Shown: in pieces, positions 36,083 to 44,997 of the stretch
How positions within the stretch are numbered: the stretch's first letter is position 1
How the letters are laid out: each line of letters starts with the position of its first letter
DNA from: an uncultured Prevotella sp.
GTDB lineage: Bacteria > Bacteroidota > Bacteroidia > Bacteroidales > Bacteroidaceae
Length of the DNA stretch: 64,000 nt
Direction of reading: 5' to 3'
Assembly: GCA_900540885.1 (NCBI GenBank)
Contig: UQHJ01000002.1
Span: 46,261 to 110,260, forward strand
Notes under the pieces: model-generated
What the model saw: the letters and a program-made list of their open reading frames with translations, nothing else
The model's database searches: none
What the model was told of the DNA's origin: nothing
Position numbers and translations under genes: made by a program

Positions 36083-37397
36083 GTGAAGGTAGTACCTTTG
36101 AAGCATAATCTTGGATTGGTAGGTTATTGGGACGTTGTGGCATGGGACGAGTTTGAACAGCAGAAAGGTCGCAATGTAGATGCTGTACTTATTGACACGA
36201 TGCAGAACTATCTTGCTAACAAGTCGTTCAACCGTGGTAAGGGTACACATGAGGCAAGTGCATCTATGTCTTTTGTTGGCAACACAAAGCATACTGTGCC
36301 ATATATGTTGGAGAATAGTCATCTGTTTGAGAGCATTCCTACTTCTTTTATCAAGGGTGCATTCCTTGACCGTATGCATCTATACAATCCAGAGTGGAAA
36401 ATCAAGATGTTGAAAAAGAACAGTTTCTCTAAAGGGTATGGTCTCATCATGGACTACATAGCAGCCGTGTTACATGCTCTGCGCAATGACGATTGCACAG
36501 CATTGTTGAATGATTATGCCAAGTTCGATGGTTTGCTTTCCGAGCGCGACCACCTTGCCATCTGGAAAACATTCTCTGGCATGATGAAACTCATCAATCC
36601 TGATGGTAAAAAATAACGGATGAGGAAACTAAGGAACTTATTGACTTTTCGGCAGAAGGGCGCAAACGTGTTAAAGACCAGTTGTACGTCATCGACAGCA
36701 CTTTCTGCACCGAGCCGGCGAAGTTTGAATACACATGGCTGAAAAGTGGCGAGACCATAAAGGCGGAAACACTTGAAAATATCGAGCACAGGTCAATCCA
36801 TACGACGGAGGATAACGATGGGCAGAATATATGGATAAAAACGATGGACAGGAAAATAAGCACGAAACAAGAATGGCTGGTTCTCGGCCTCGCATAAAAC
36901 CTCTTGTAGCCAAGACTATATCCATAAGAGAAAACCAGGGTGGGGTGACTTACAAAGATCTGTTTGGTAATTATCTGCGCACTGTAAAGGAAATCTGCAT
37001 AACCGCTCCTTTCATTCGCCAACCTTATCAGATAGACAATTTAGTAGATTTCATACAAATGGTGAAAGATGTGTCACCCCAGCAAGACACTATAAAAATT
37101 CATCTGAGTACGCAAAATGACGATGACGAAAAAGTGGCTGAGGTGATAGACTCGTTCAATGATTTGGCCGACGAGTTGCTGCCGATGGGCATAGAGTTCA
37201 CTTACGACTTTAAGGCAGATCATGATCGCTTCATCAAAACAGATACCGGGTGGACTATAGCTCTTGGACGTGGCTTGGACATTTATGAGAAGTTCAACCG
37301 CTTCTCATTGTGTCGTTCCAATCAAAAGAACAGGCGTTGCAAGGCTTTTAATGTTTCTATTAACAAAACAGAAGATTACACGTCCAAAAAATATTGA
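36083..37397 (+). pseudogene. brxL: Broken BREX brxL gene with C-terminal MIT_C (PLD-like) domain
   Basis: Three consecutive frames read as one protein. Frame one (GTG 36083 to TAA 36616) has GLVGYWDVVAWDEFE, YLANKSFNRG, FVGNTKHTVPYML and IWKTFSGMMKLINPDG, all BrxL ATPase/Lon-like landmarks. The second (about 36610 to 36897) continues ITDEETKELIDFSAEGRKRV and VKDQLYVIDSTF. The third (about 36831 to 37397) is a MIT_C phospholipase-D-like domain, with YKDLFGNYLRTVKEICITAPFIR, HDRFIKTDTGW and IALGRGLDIYEKFNRFSL. Each step is a loss of one base in an A run (A6 at 36608-36613, A5 near 36836-36840). The N-terminal ATPase half is missing and no other BREX genes are present. Confidence 0.8.
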
Positions 37398-37558
37398 CGT
37401 GTTCGAGAATAACCCGAACACGCAATTAAATCTTGAGATAGTGAATAAAATATTTGGATTCGCTGCTGAAATAGTATAAAAAACAACATTTTTAAGTGAA
37501 CAACGAAATCTTAAATGAAAGAGCCGTGCGCAAGCACCTAAAAAGCCTCTGTAAGCCC

Positions 37559-37588
37559 TTTGTTGCATAAGAAAAAATCGTAACTTTG
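37559..37588 (+). promoter_or_regulatory. Promoter of pheT
   Basis: TTTG at 37559-37562 and TAACTTTG at 37581-37588 with an 18-bp spacer. The predicted transcript starts near 37595, which supports the pheT start at 37679 and not an earlier in-frame Met. The leader holds an ACACTTATAAGTGT palindrome. Confidence 0.65.
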
Positions 37589-37678
37589 CAGTCTAAAACT
37601 TGTATTGTACACTTATAAGTGTGCAGATATAGGGTAAAACTTGCTCAAAAGAAGAAATTTAAGTCACAACACAAAATT

Positions 37679-40144
37679 ATGAATATATCTTATAAATGGC
37701 TGAAAGAATACGTTGACTTCGACCTCACCGCACAAGAGGTGGCCGACGCGCTGACAAGCGAAGGACTTGAAGTAGACGGTGTAGAAGAAGTTCAAGCCAT
37801 CAAAGGCGGACTGGAAGGATTGGTCGTAGGCCACGTCGTAAGTTGCGAGCCCCACCCCAATAGCGACCATATGCACATCTGCCAAGTCGACCTTGGAGGC
37901 GACGCTCCACAGCAAATCGTATGTGGCGCCCCCAATGTAGCAGCAGGCCAAAAGGTGATCGTAGCAACCATCGGTACTAAACTCTACGACGGTGACCAGT
38001 GCTTCACCATAAAGCGCTCAAAGTTGCGTGGAATTGAAAGTTTGGGTATGATTTGTGCCGAAGACGAAATAGGCGTAGGCAATAGCCATGACGGCATCAT
38101 CGTATTACCCGAAGATACACCTGTAGGACTCAAAGCCGCCGAATATTACGGTCTGGAGAGTGACTACGTAATCGAAGTAGATATCACTCCCAACCGCGCT
38201 GACGCTTGCTCACACTATGGTGTGGCACGCGACCTCTACGCGTGGCTCGTTCGCAATGGCAAAAAGACAGCGCTTCACCGCATGGACGTCTCAGCCTTTA
38301 AAGTAGATAATCACGAACTTAACATCGACGTTGAGGTAGAAAACACTGAAGCTTGCCCTCGCTACTGCGCAGTAACGATCAAAGGATGTGAGGTGAAGGA
38401 AAGCCCCGAATGGTTGAAAGAGAAACTCAATACCATTGGCCTACGTCCTATCAACAACATTGTCGACATTACGAACTACGTAATGATGGCTTACGGACAG
38501 CCCCTCCACTGCTTTGATGCTGATATGATAGAGGGTGGCAAGGTGATAGTGAAAGCCATGCCCAACGAAACAAAATTCCAAACGCTCGACGGCGTAGAAC
38601 ATACGCTCACCGATCGCGATCTCGCCATTTGCAACGCTTCAGCACCCATGTGTATCGCTGGCGTAATGGGTGGCCGTGGCTCAGGTACGTACGACACGAC
38701 AAAGGATATATTACTCGAAAGCGCCTACTTCCACCCCACATGGATTCGAAAGAGCGCACGTCGTCATGGCCTTAGCACAGATGCCTCCTTCCGCTTTGAG
38801 CGCGGCGTCGACCCAGATGGACAAATCTATGCCCTCAAAGTGGCTGCCCTCTTGGTGAAAGAATTGGCTGGTGGCACAATAAGCATGGATATAAAGGACG
38901 TTGAAGCTTCAGGACTTGTTAAACACTTTAACGTTGACTTAGACTATAAGTACGTTCACGACCTCGTAGGTAAGGACATTCCCGTTGAAGTAATCAAAGA
39001 GATAGTCACTTCGCTCGAAATGAAAATTACAAGCGAAACGGCCGAAGGTATTAGCCTCGAAATTCCCGCCTATCGTGTTGATGTACAGCGCCCCTGCGAC
39101 GTGGTAGAAGACATTCTGCGCATCTATGGTTACAACAATGTAGAGATACCCACCTCTGTCAAGTCAAGCCTTACAATTAAAGGCGATGTTGATCGTGCCA
39201 ACAAGCTTGAGAATATCGTTGCCGAGCAATTAGTAGGTCAAGGTTTCCGCGAGATACTGAATAACTCACTCACTAAAGCGGCTTATTATAACGACCTCAA
39301 GGTATACACTGCAGACGAACTCGTACGCGTGCTGAACCCCTTAAGCAGCGACCTCAACGTAATGCGTCAGACGCTCCTCTTTGGAGGCCTTGAAAGCATT
39401 GCGCACAATGTAAACCGTAAGAATAGCAACCTCCGCTTCTTCGAGAGTGGCAACTGCTACTATTACAATTCGAGCAAACACACAGCCGACCACACACTCA
39501 ACGCTTATAGTCAAGCCCACTTCTTAGGCCTTTGGCTTATGGGTAATCACGTAGAAGGCTCATGGGCACACGCTACAGAACCCTCAAGCGTATATGAACT
39601 TAAAGCTTACGTGATGAACATCATGGCACGTCTGGGTGTACATTTAGGCGGCTTAAAGGTAGTACAAGGCACAAACGACATCTTCGCCAAGAGCCTTGCC
39701 TTCACCGACCGCAACGGAAAGGTAATGGTAGAGTTTGGCATCGTTGCGAAAGCTATCACCGCCCAATTCAATCTCGAACAAGAGGTGTACTACGCTGAGA
39801 TCAATTGGTCAATGATGATGAAGCACTTACAGAAGGGCCCCGTCTCGTTTAAAGAGATAAGCAAGTTCCCCACTGTAAGCCGCGACCTCGCACTACTCAT
39901 CGACAAGAGCGTAGAGTTTGGCCAGATAGAACAAATCGCTTATGCCTCTGATAAGAAGTTCCTTAAGAAGGTAGAGCTCTTCGACGTATATGAAGGTGAG
40001 AAACTCCCTGATGGCAAGAAGAGCTATGCAGTCAACTTCGTTTTGCAAGACGAGACGAAGACGATGAATGACAAGCAGACTGATGCTGTGATGAAGAAGA
40101 TTATTACTAATCTCGAAAAGCAACTTGGTGCAACACTGCGATAA
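37679..40144 (+). CDS. pheT: Phenylalanine-tRNA ligase beta subunit
   Basis: An 821-residue synthetase chain starting MNISYKWLKEYVDFDL. It has an N-terminal tRNA-binding EMAP-like domain (VGHVVSCEPHPNSDHMHICQVD), the B3/B4 editing core, and ESAYFHPTWIRKSARRHGLSTDASFRFERGVDP. A B5 domain, catalytic-like module and a C-terminal FDX anticodon-binding domain (KFPTVSRDLALLID, then SYAVNFVLQDE) follow. With PheS it forms the alpha2-beta2 enzyme; pheS is 8 kb away on the opposite strand, so the two are not an operon here. Confidence 0.97.
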   Translation: MNISYKWLKEYVDFDLTAQEVADALTSEGLEVDGVEEVQAIKGGLEGLVVGHVVSCEPHPNSDHMHICQVDLGGDAPQQIVCGAPNVAAGQKVIVATIGTKLYDGDQCFTIKRSKLRGIESLGMICAEDEIGVGNSHDGIIVLPEDTPVGLKAAEYYGLESDYVIEVDITPNRADACSHYGVARDLYAWLVRNGKKTALHRMDVSAFKVDNHELNIDVEVENTEACPRYCAVTIKGCEVKESPEWLKEKLNTIGLRPINNIVDITNYVMMAYGQPLHCFDADMIEGGKVIVKAMPNETKFQTLDGVEHTLTDRDLAICNASAPMCIAGVMGGRGSGTYDTTKDILLESAYFHPTWIRKSARRHGLSTDASFRFERGVDPDGQIYALKVAALLVKELAGGTISMDIKDVEASGLVKHFNVDLDYKYVHDLVGKDIPVEVIKEIVTSLEMKITSETAEGISLEIPAYRVDVQRPCDVVEDILRIYGYNNVEIPTSVKSSLTIKGDVDRANKLENIVAEQLVGQGFREILNNSLTKAAYYNDLKVYTADELVRVLNPLSSDLNVMRQTLLFGGLESIAHNVNRKNSNLRFFESGNCYYYNSSKHTADHTLNAYSQAHFLGLWLMGNHVEGSWAHATEPSSVYELKAYVMNIMARLGVHLGGLKVVQGTNDIFAKSLAFTDRNGKVMVEFGIVAKAITAQFNLEQEVYYAEINWSMMMKHLQKGPVSFKEISKFPTVSRDLALLIDKSVEFGQIEQIAYASDKKFLKKVELFDVYEGEKLPDGKKSYAVNFVLQDETKTMNDKQTDAVMKKIITNLEKQLGATLR

Positions 40145-40161
40145 GGCTATTATAGGTTAGA

Positions 40162-40213
40162 AGGTTATAAAGTTAGATCTACTGACTATCAGTGTAATCA
40201 AACTTTATAACCT
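40162..40213. repeat. AGGTTATAAAGTT inverted repeat after pheT
   Basis: AGGTTATAAAGTT at 40162-40174 and its complement AACTTTATAACCT at 40201-40213, 26-base loop. The same word occurs at 16787-16800 and 41127-41212. Possible terminator or repeat family. Confidence 0.65.
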
Positions 40214-40352
40214 AATAATCTTAAAGCTAAAAAACATATCATTAGAACAAAAAATATTCAAAATAGCAAATAAGGGTATTAGTACATCTGCACATTTAAT
40301 TATTTGCATAGTTACCCATGCTCTCATTTGCACTTTTAAATCACATACTCCT

Positions 40353-41084
40353 ATGGGAAGAGCTTTTGAATACAGAAAAGCAACAAAATTGAAGCGTTGG
40401 GGCCACATGGCTCGTACATTTACGAAGTTAGGTAAACAGATTGCAGTAGCCGTAAAGGCTGGCGGTCCTGAACCCGAAAACAATCCTACCCTTCGTGCTA
40501 TCATTGCCACTTGTAAGCGCGAAAACATGCCCAAGGACAACATTGAGCGTGCCATCAAGAATGCTTGCGGTAAAGACCAAAGCGACTACAAGACAATGAC
40601 CTATGAAGGCTATGGCCCTCACGGTGTGGCTATCTTTGTCGATACACTGACTGACAATGCTACTCGCACGGTAGGCGACGTTCGCTCGGTATTTAATAAG
40701 TTTAACGGCAACCTCGGCACAATGGGTTCGTTGGCTTACCTCTTCGACCACAAGGCCGTATTCACTATCCGTAAGAAGGAAGGTGTCGACATGGACGAAC
40801 TTATACTCGACCTCATTGACTATGGCGTAGAAGACGAGTACGACGAAGATGAAGAAGAAAACAGCGTAACCATTTATGGCGACCCTAAGTGCTTCTCACA
40901 GATTCAAAAACACCTTGAAGAGAACGACTTCGAAGTACTTGCTGCAGAGTTTACTTACATTCCTAACGACCTCAAGGACGTTACCGACGAAGAGCGCGAA
41001 AGCATAGACAAGATGGTAGAACGACTCGAAGAGTTTGACGATGTTCAGACGGTTTACACCAACATGAAGCCTGCCGAGGACTAA
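40353..41084 (+). CDS. yebC: YebC/PmpR-family transcription- or translation-associated protein
   Basis: A 243-residue protein starting MGRAFEYRKATKLKRWGHMARTFTKLGKQI, the signature N-terminus of the YebC/TACO1 family. AVKAGGPEPENNPTLRAIIATCKRENMPKDNIERAIK and YEGYGPHGVAIFVDTLTDN follow. The middle is very acidic (DEYDEDEEEN). Some members regulate transcription, and others help ribosomes pass difficult peptides; the role here is not set by sequence. Confidence 0.95.
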   Translation: MGRAFEYRKATKLKRWGHMARTFTKLGKQIAVAVKAGGPEPENNPTLRAIIATCKRENMPKDNIERAIKNACGKDQSDYKTMTYEGYGPHGVAIFVDTLTDNATRTVGDVRSVFNKFNGNLGTMGSLAYLFDHKAVFTIRKKEGVDMDELILDLIDYGVEDEYDEDEEENSVTIYGDPKCFSQIQKHLEENDFEVLAAEFTYIPNDLKDVTDEERESIDKMVERLEEFDDVQTVYTNMKPAED

Positions 41085-41126
41085 AGAAGGGAGGACGTAT
41101 TTGTCAGTAAACGTAAGAAAACTACT

Positions 41127-41212
41127 GAGGTTATAAAGTTAGAATAAAAAAGGGTAGATAGTTTAACTTACTCTACGCTGCCTTAATCAAAGGCATATAA
41201 CTTTATAACCTC
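41127..41212. repeat. GAGGTTATAAAGTTA inverted repeat, terminator-like
   Basis: GAGGTTATAAAGTTA at 41127-41141 with its perfect complement at 41198-41212, then ATTTTTTG. Probably ends yebC transcription; same word as at 40162 and 16787. Confidence 0.65.
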
Positions 41213-41234
41213 ATTTTTTGCTTTATAACACGAT

Positions 41235-41492
41235 ATGAAACACATTGATTATCAAACACAAGGTACTTGCTCACGCTGCATTCATCTCGACCTTACAGAC
41301 GACGGCCGTATAGCTTCCGTTAGCTTTGACGGTGGCTGCAATGGTAATCTGCAAGGCATTGGAGCACTGGTAAAGGGCATGAAGAAGGAAGAGGTCATAG
41401 AACGCCTACAAGGCATTCGCTGTGGTAACAAACTCACCTCATGTCCAGACCAATTAGCCCACTGCTTACAGTCAATCGAAGAGGAACTGTAG
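41235..41492 (+). CDS. TSCPD-domain small protein
   Basis: An 85-residue protein with the pattern QGTCSRCIHLDL, VSFDGGCNGNLQGIGALVKGM, IRCGNKLTSCPDQLA. This is the stand-alone TSCPD family (TIGR03905 type). The four conserved Cys, including CSRC and TSCPD, suggest metal binding; the domain also occurs at the C-terminus of class II ribonucleotide reductases. Function unknown. Confidence 0.88.
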   Translation: MKHIDYQTQGTCSRCIHLDLTDDGRIASVSFDGGCNGNLQGIGALVKGMKKEEVIERLQGIRCGNKLTSCPDQLAHCLQSIEEEL

Positions 41493-41493
41493 T

Positions 41494-41621
41494 GAATGTG
41501 CAAATGCTTGAATGTAAAAATGCGTGAGAAATGCGTGAATGTACAAATAAACGCTTTGTAATTGTAAAACGAATAATTAAAAGCATTATTATATATTTGC
41601 ACATTCTCACATTTGCACATT
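41494..41621. repeat. CATTTGCACATT inverted repeat between convergent genes
   Basis: GAATGTGCAAATG at 41494-41506 and CATTTGCACATT at 41610-41621, with another ATTTGCACATTC at about 41595. Related words (TTTGCACTTTT, CACATAATCACATAATCACATTAGC-like tracts) appear at 40290-40340 and 42760-42785. They look like a common low-complexity intergenic motif of this genome. Confidence 0.6.
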
Positions 41622-41624
41622 AAC

Positions 41625-42032
41625 TTATCGTTCGTACTCTTCAGCCTTAATTTGCGTCTCGTACACCACAGAACCCGTTGTTTGCGAACGATACTCGTAA
41701 GCAAAGGTGACACGCTGGGCTTTTACCTCCTTATAGTCCGAATTGTCAATTAATCGCTGACGAAGCATATAATGGAGTAGGGTAGACTGCTCGCGATACA
41801 AAGCCTCGTTAGCAGCCGAGAGGCTATAATATAGGGTATAGGTCTTACTCTGAGGACTGTATGCTACGCTGTCAAGCCGTGTGCCAGCCTCAGGTTCTTG
41901 CGGACAATTGTTTTTGGTAAAATCTTCAGCCTCATGCTGTAGACGTTCGTCAAAATTCATTTGACACGACGCTGAACTTAAAGCACTGATAACCAAAGCA
42001 GAAATGGTTTTAATGGTGTTGATTTTATTCAT
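41625..42032 (-). CDS. Small lipoprotein of unknown function
   Basis: A 135-residue protein from Met 42032 (MNKINTIKTISALVISALSSASC), a clear lipoprotein signal with Cys at residue 23. The mature part is acidic and alternates beta-type stretches (YSPQSKTYTLYYSLSAA, VTFAYEYRSQTTGSVVYETQI). No family recognised. Converges on the TSCPD gene. Confidence 0.7.
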   Translation of the reverse strand: MNKINTIKTISALVISALSSASCQMNFDERLQHEAEDFTKNNCPQEPEAGTRLDSVAYSPQSKTYTLYYSLSAANEALYREQSTLLHYMLRQRLIDNSDYKEVKAQRVTFAYEYRSQTTGSVVYETQIKAEEYER

Positions 42033-42113
42033 GTTTTTGTGATTAAATATTGACATCTAGAATCTTCACTCTAAGGAAGGAAGAAGCCCTATTGCAGCAA
42101 AAGTAGAATAATA

Positions 42114-42626
42114 ATGAAAGAAAAGCAACAGATAAGCCCCAAAATATCAACAGAAGAGGCGCAAAAGCGGGTGGAACAAGCCGTTGACAACTTTATGCAA
42201 GGCTATAATTGCTCGCAAAGTGTGGTAGCCGCTTTTGCTGATTTATATGGTTTTACGTGCGAACAAGCACTACGTATGTCAGCCTCATTTGGTGGTGGCA
42301 TAGGGCGTATGCGTCAGACGTGTGGTGCAGCCTGTGGCATGTTTATGTTAGCCGGCCTTGACTGTGGAGCGACCGAAGGATCCGACCGAGCTGGCAAAAG
42401 TCATAATTATGCTGTTGTCCAACAATTAGCCGAAAAGTTTAAGTCGCAGACAGGGTCCATAATCTGTGCCGAACTTTTAGGGCTCAGAAAACCTGAAGTC
42501 TCGTCCGAGGCTGAAGCTCGTACAATGCAGTATTATAAAAAGCGCCCATGTCCGCGTATGGTACGCCTTGGTGCCGAACTCTTTGCAGCTTATTTGATGG
42601 AGCAACAGAAAGTGAGTGAATGCTAA
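42114..42626 (+). CDS. C_GCAxxG_C_C family redox-type protein
   Basis: A 170-residue protein with the family motif spread over GYNCSQSV, FGGGIGRMRQTCGAACGMFMLAG, IICAELLG and RPCPRMV. The conserved Cys suggest metal or redox-cofactor binding. Family function is uncharacterised, though members often accompany oxidoreductases. Single gene; dnaG follows after 161 bp. Confidence 0.88.
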   Translation: MKEKQQISPKISTEEAQKRVEQAVDNFMQGYNCSQSVVAAFADLYGFTCEQALRMSASFGGGIGRMRQTCGAACGMFMLAGLDCGATEGSDRAGKSHNYAVVQQLAEKFKSQTGSIICAELLGLRKPEVSSEAEARTMQYYKKRPCPRMVRLGAELFAAYLMEQQKVSEC

Positions 42627-42787
42627 TAATATCCGTCATAATATGCATTGCATATTGCTCACTCGTAAAATGAAAAGAATCAGTGTTATGTTTAATAGCA
42701 TTCTAAGGCATTCGTATATTTACTCATTAATATATTAGGCAATTAGCTCATTAGTTCATTAGCACATAATCACATAATCACATTAGC

Positions 42788-44818
42788 ATGATAGACAGAG
42801 CAACCATACAACGCGTGATGGACGCTACCGACATAGTCGACGTGGTGAGTGAATTCGTGACCCTCAAAAAGGCAGGTGCCAATTATAAGGGGTTGTGTCC
42901 CTTCCATAACGAACGTACCCCATCGTTTAGCATTTCGCCAGCTAGACAGATGTATAAGTGCTTCTCGTGTGGCAAAGGTGGCAATGCTGTTCACTTCTTA
43001 ATGGAACTTGAACACATGACCTACCCCGAAGCTATTAAATGGTTAGGACGAAAGTATGGCATCGAGATAAAGGAAAAGGAACTTACAAACGAAGAAAAAC
43101 TTCAACAAAATGAGCGCGAAAGTATGTTTGCCCTCAACGAATGGGCTTGTAAATACTTCGAGAAAATACTGCACGACACTGTAGACGGTGTGGCCATAGG
43201 TATGGCTTACTATCGTTCGCGCGGATTTAGAGACGATATTATCAGAAAGTTTTCGTTGGGCTACTCGCTTGAACAGCGCGACGCGTTGGCACAGGCTGCC
43301 CTCTCGCATGGTTTCAAGAAGGAGTATTTACTCAAAACGGGATTGTGCTTCGAGACGGAGGATAAACAAATCTTTGATCGTTATCGTGGTCGAGTTATCT
43401 TCCCTGTTCATAGCGTTTCGGGGCGTGTGGTAGCCTTTGGTGGCCGTGTGTTGAACACAGAAAAGCAGAAAAACGTTGGTAAATACGTCAATTCGCCCGA
43501 AAGCGACATTTATAGCAAAAGCCACGAACTTTATGGACTCTATCAGGCCAAAAGCGCTATTGTGAAGCATGAACGCTGCTTCTTAGTTGAAGGATATACT
43601 GACGTAATCTCTATGCACCAAAGCGGCATAGAAAATGTGGTTGCTTCGTCTGGTACTTCACTTACGGAGGGACAAATCCGTCTGTTACACCGATTTACGA
43701 ACAATATAACGGTGCTTTATGACGGTGACGCGGCTGGTATTAAAGCCAGTTTGCGAGGCATTGATATGTTGTTGGCAGAGGGATTGAACATAAAAGTGCT
43801 GCTACTGCCCGACGGTGATGATCCTGATAGCTTTGCACGTAAACACAAGGCTGAGGAGTTTCAGAAATACATTGATACGCATCAGGTGGACTTTATCAAG
43901 TTTAAGATAGACTTGTTGATGAGCGATGCACAGAGCGACCCCTTGAAACGTGCTGAATTGGTGACAAACGTGGTGAAGAGCATTTCGGTTATCCCCAATG
44001 AAGTGGTGCGCCAAATGTACATTCACGAATGTGCCACCAGTCTGAGCGTTAGCGAAGAACTTATTGTTAATGAAATAAATAAGCAACACCGTGCGAAGCT
44101 GCAGGCTGAACGTAAAAAAAACGAAGGCAATGCTACAGACGACGCACATGCTGCCGACGAGGATGCGGCAATGGCTGCTGATGAAGAGCGCATGCAGCAA
44201 CTCATGTTGGGCGAAACGGAGTTAGCCGAGGAACGTATGTTGGTGGCCCTTATCGTACGTTATGGCGATATGCCTATGGACGTTGTTGACGCGGCTGAGG
44301 ACGTGGCTGAAGCAGATGCAGAAAAGGCAGCGAACCAAACGGAGGTGAGCAATGCGGCTTTGCAACAGATAAGCGTGGCGCACTACATTGACACTGACCT
44401 ACAAGCGGACGGACTCACGCTACACAATGCAGTCTATAAGCAAGTGCTCAGTGAGGCATTGGCCCACGTTGACGAACAAGGGTGGAAGGCACTCCCCTAC
44501 TTTTTGAATCACCCTGACCCTCGTATTAGTAAACTGGCGGCTGATGTGGGACAAGATGACTTTGTGTTGAGCAGTAAGCAGCGCGACCTCTACATTGAGG
44601 AACAATATAGGCTTGACAATGTTGTGCCTCGCATCTTACACGACTATAAGCACGCAATCGTAAAGGAACAACTCAAGCACTTGCTGACAGAACTGCGTAA
44701 CCCTCAACTCATGAATGCCCCCGAGAAGGCTAAACAGCTGATGCGACAGTATATGGAAATAAGCCAGATAGAACGCGAACTAGCCAAACTCTTAGGCGAC
44801 CGCGTTGTACTGAAATAA
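42788..44818 (+). CDS. dnaG: DNA primase
   Basis: A 676-residue primase. The CHC2 zinc-binding domain has CPFHNERTPSFSISPARQMYKCFSCGKGG at about residues 37-66. The catalytic core has GRVIFPVHSVSGRVVAFGGR, and the TOPRIM segment shows FLVEGYTDVISMHQ then VLYDGDAAG. The C-terminal DnaB-interaction region begins near residue 430 and contains an acidic low-complexity insert (DDAHAADEDAAMAADEER). Synthesises RNA primers for the lagging strand. Confidence 0.97.
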   Translation: MIDRATIQRVMDATDIVDVVSEFVTLKKAGANYKGLCPFHNERTPSFSISPARQMYKCFSCGKGGNAVHFLMELEHMTYPEAIKWLGRKYGIEIKEKELTNEEKLQQNERESMFALNEWACKYFEKILHDTVDGVAIGMAYYRSRGFRDDIIRKFSLGYSLEQRDALAQAALSHGFKKEYLLKTGLCFETEDKQIFDRYRGRVIFPVHSVSGRVVAFGGRVLNTEKQKNVGKYVNSPESDIYSKSHELYGLYQAKSAIVKHERCFLVEGYTDVISMHQSGIENVVASSGTSLTEGQIRLLHRFTNNITVLYDGDAAGIKASLRGIDMLLAEGLNIKVLLLPDGDDPDSFARKHKAEEFQKYIDTHQVDFIKFKIDLLMSDAQSDPLKRAELVTNVVKSISVIPNEVVRQMYIHECATSLSVSEELIVNEINKQHRAKLQAERKKNEGNATDDAHAADEDAAMAADEERMQQLMLGETELAEERMLVALIVRYGDMPMDVVDAAEDVAEADAEKAANQTEVSNAALQQISVAHYIDTDLQADGLTLHNAVYKQVLSEALAHVDEQGWKALPYFLNHPDPRISKLAADVGQDDFVLSSKQRDLYIEEQYRLDNVVPRILHDYKHAIVKEQLKHLLTELRNPQLMNAPEKAKQLMRQYMEISQIERELAKLLGDRVVLK

Positions 44819-44900
44819 CGATTTGAGCTGATTAATGCATAAAAACCTGGCAAATGTGCGCATTTTATAATTAAATTACACATAAATTAAAGTTTTTGTG

Positions 44901-44908
44901 TACCTTTG
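44901..44908 (+). promoter_or_regulatory. -7 box of the serine palmitoyltransferase-like gene
   Basis: TACCTTTG, matching TAnnTTTG, about 90 bases before the ATG at 44998. Confidence 0.5.
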
Positions 44909-44997
44909 CCCAAAAATTATAATATAGAAGAGCAAAAGGAGATAAAGTAATAAGATCCCCCACCCCTTTTAGCCTCTTTACATTCAAAGTAAAACAA

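Noticed and set aside
36605..36625. Programmed -1 frameshift in the brxL remnant
   Set aside because: The A6 tract is slippery, but a second break of the same kind and the missing N-terminal half make decay or sequencing error more likely; no clear downstream stimulator structure was identified.
36594..37022. 142-residue minus-strand ORF
   Set aside because: Lies opposite the BrxL/MIT_C coding frames, which carry clear family motifs; no family features of its own.
37398..37479. Extra C-terminal extension of the MIT_C protein in a third frame
   Set aside because: The MIT_C domain is complete at the stop at 37397; the further open frame has no recognisable continuation.
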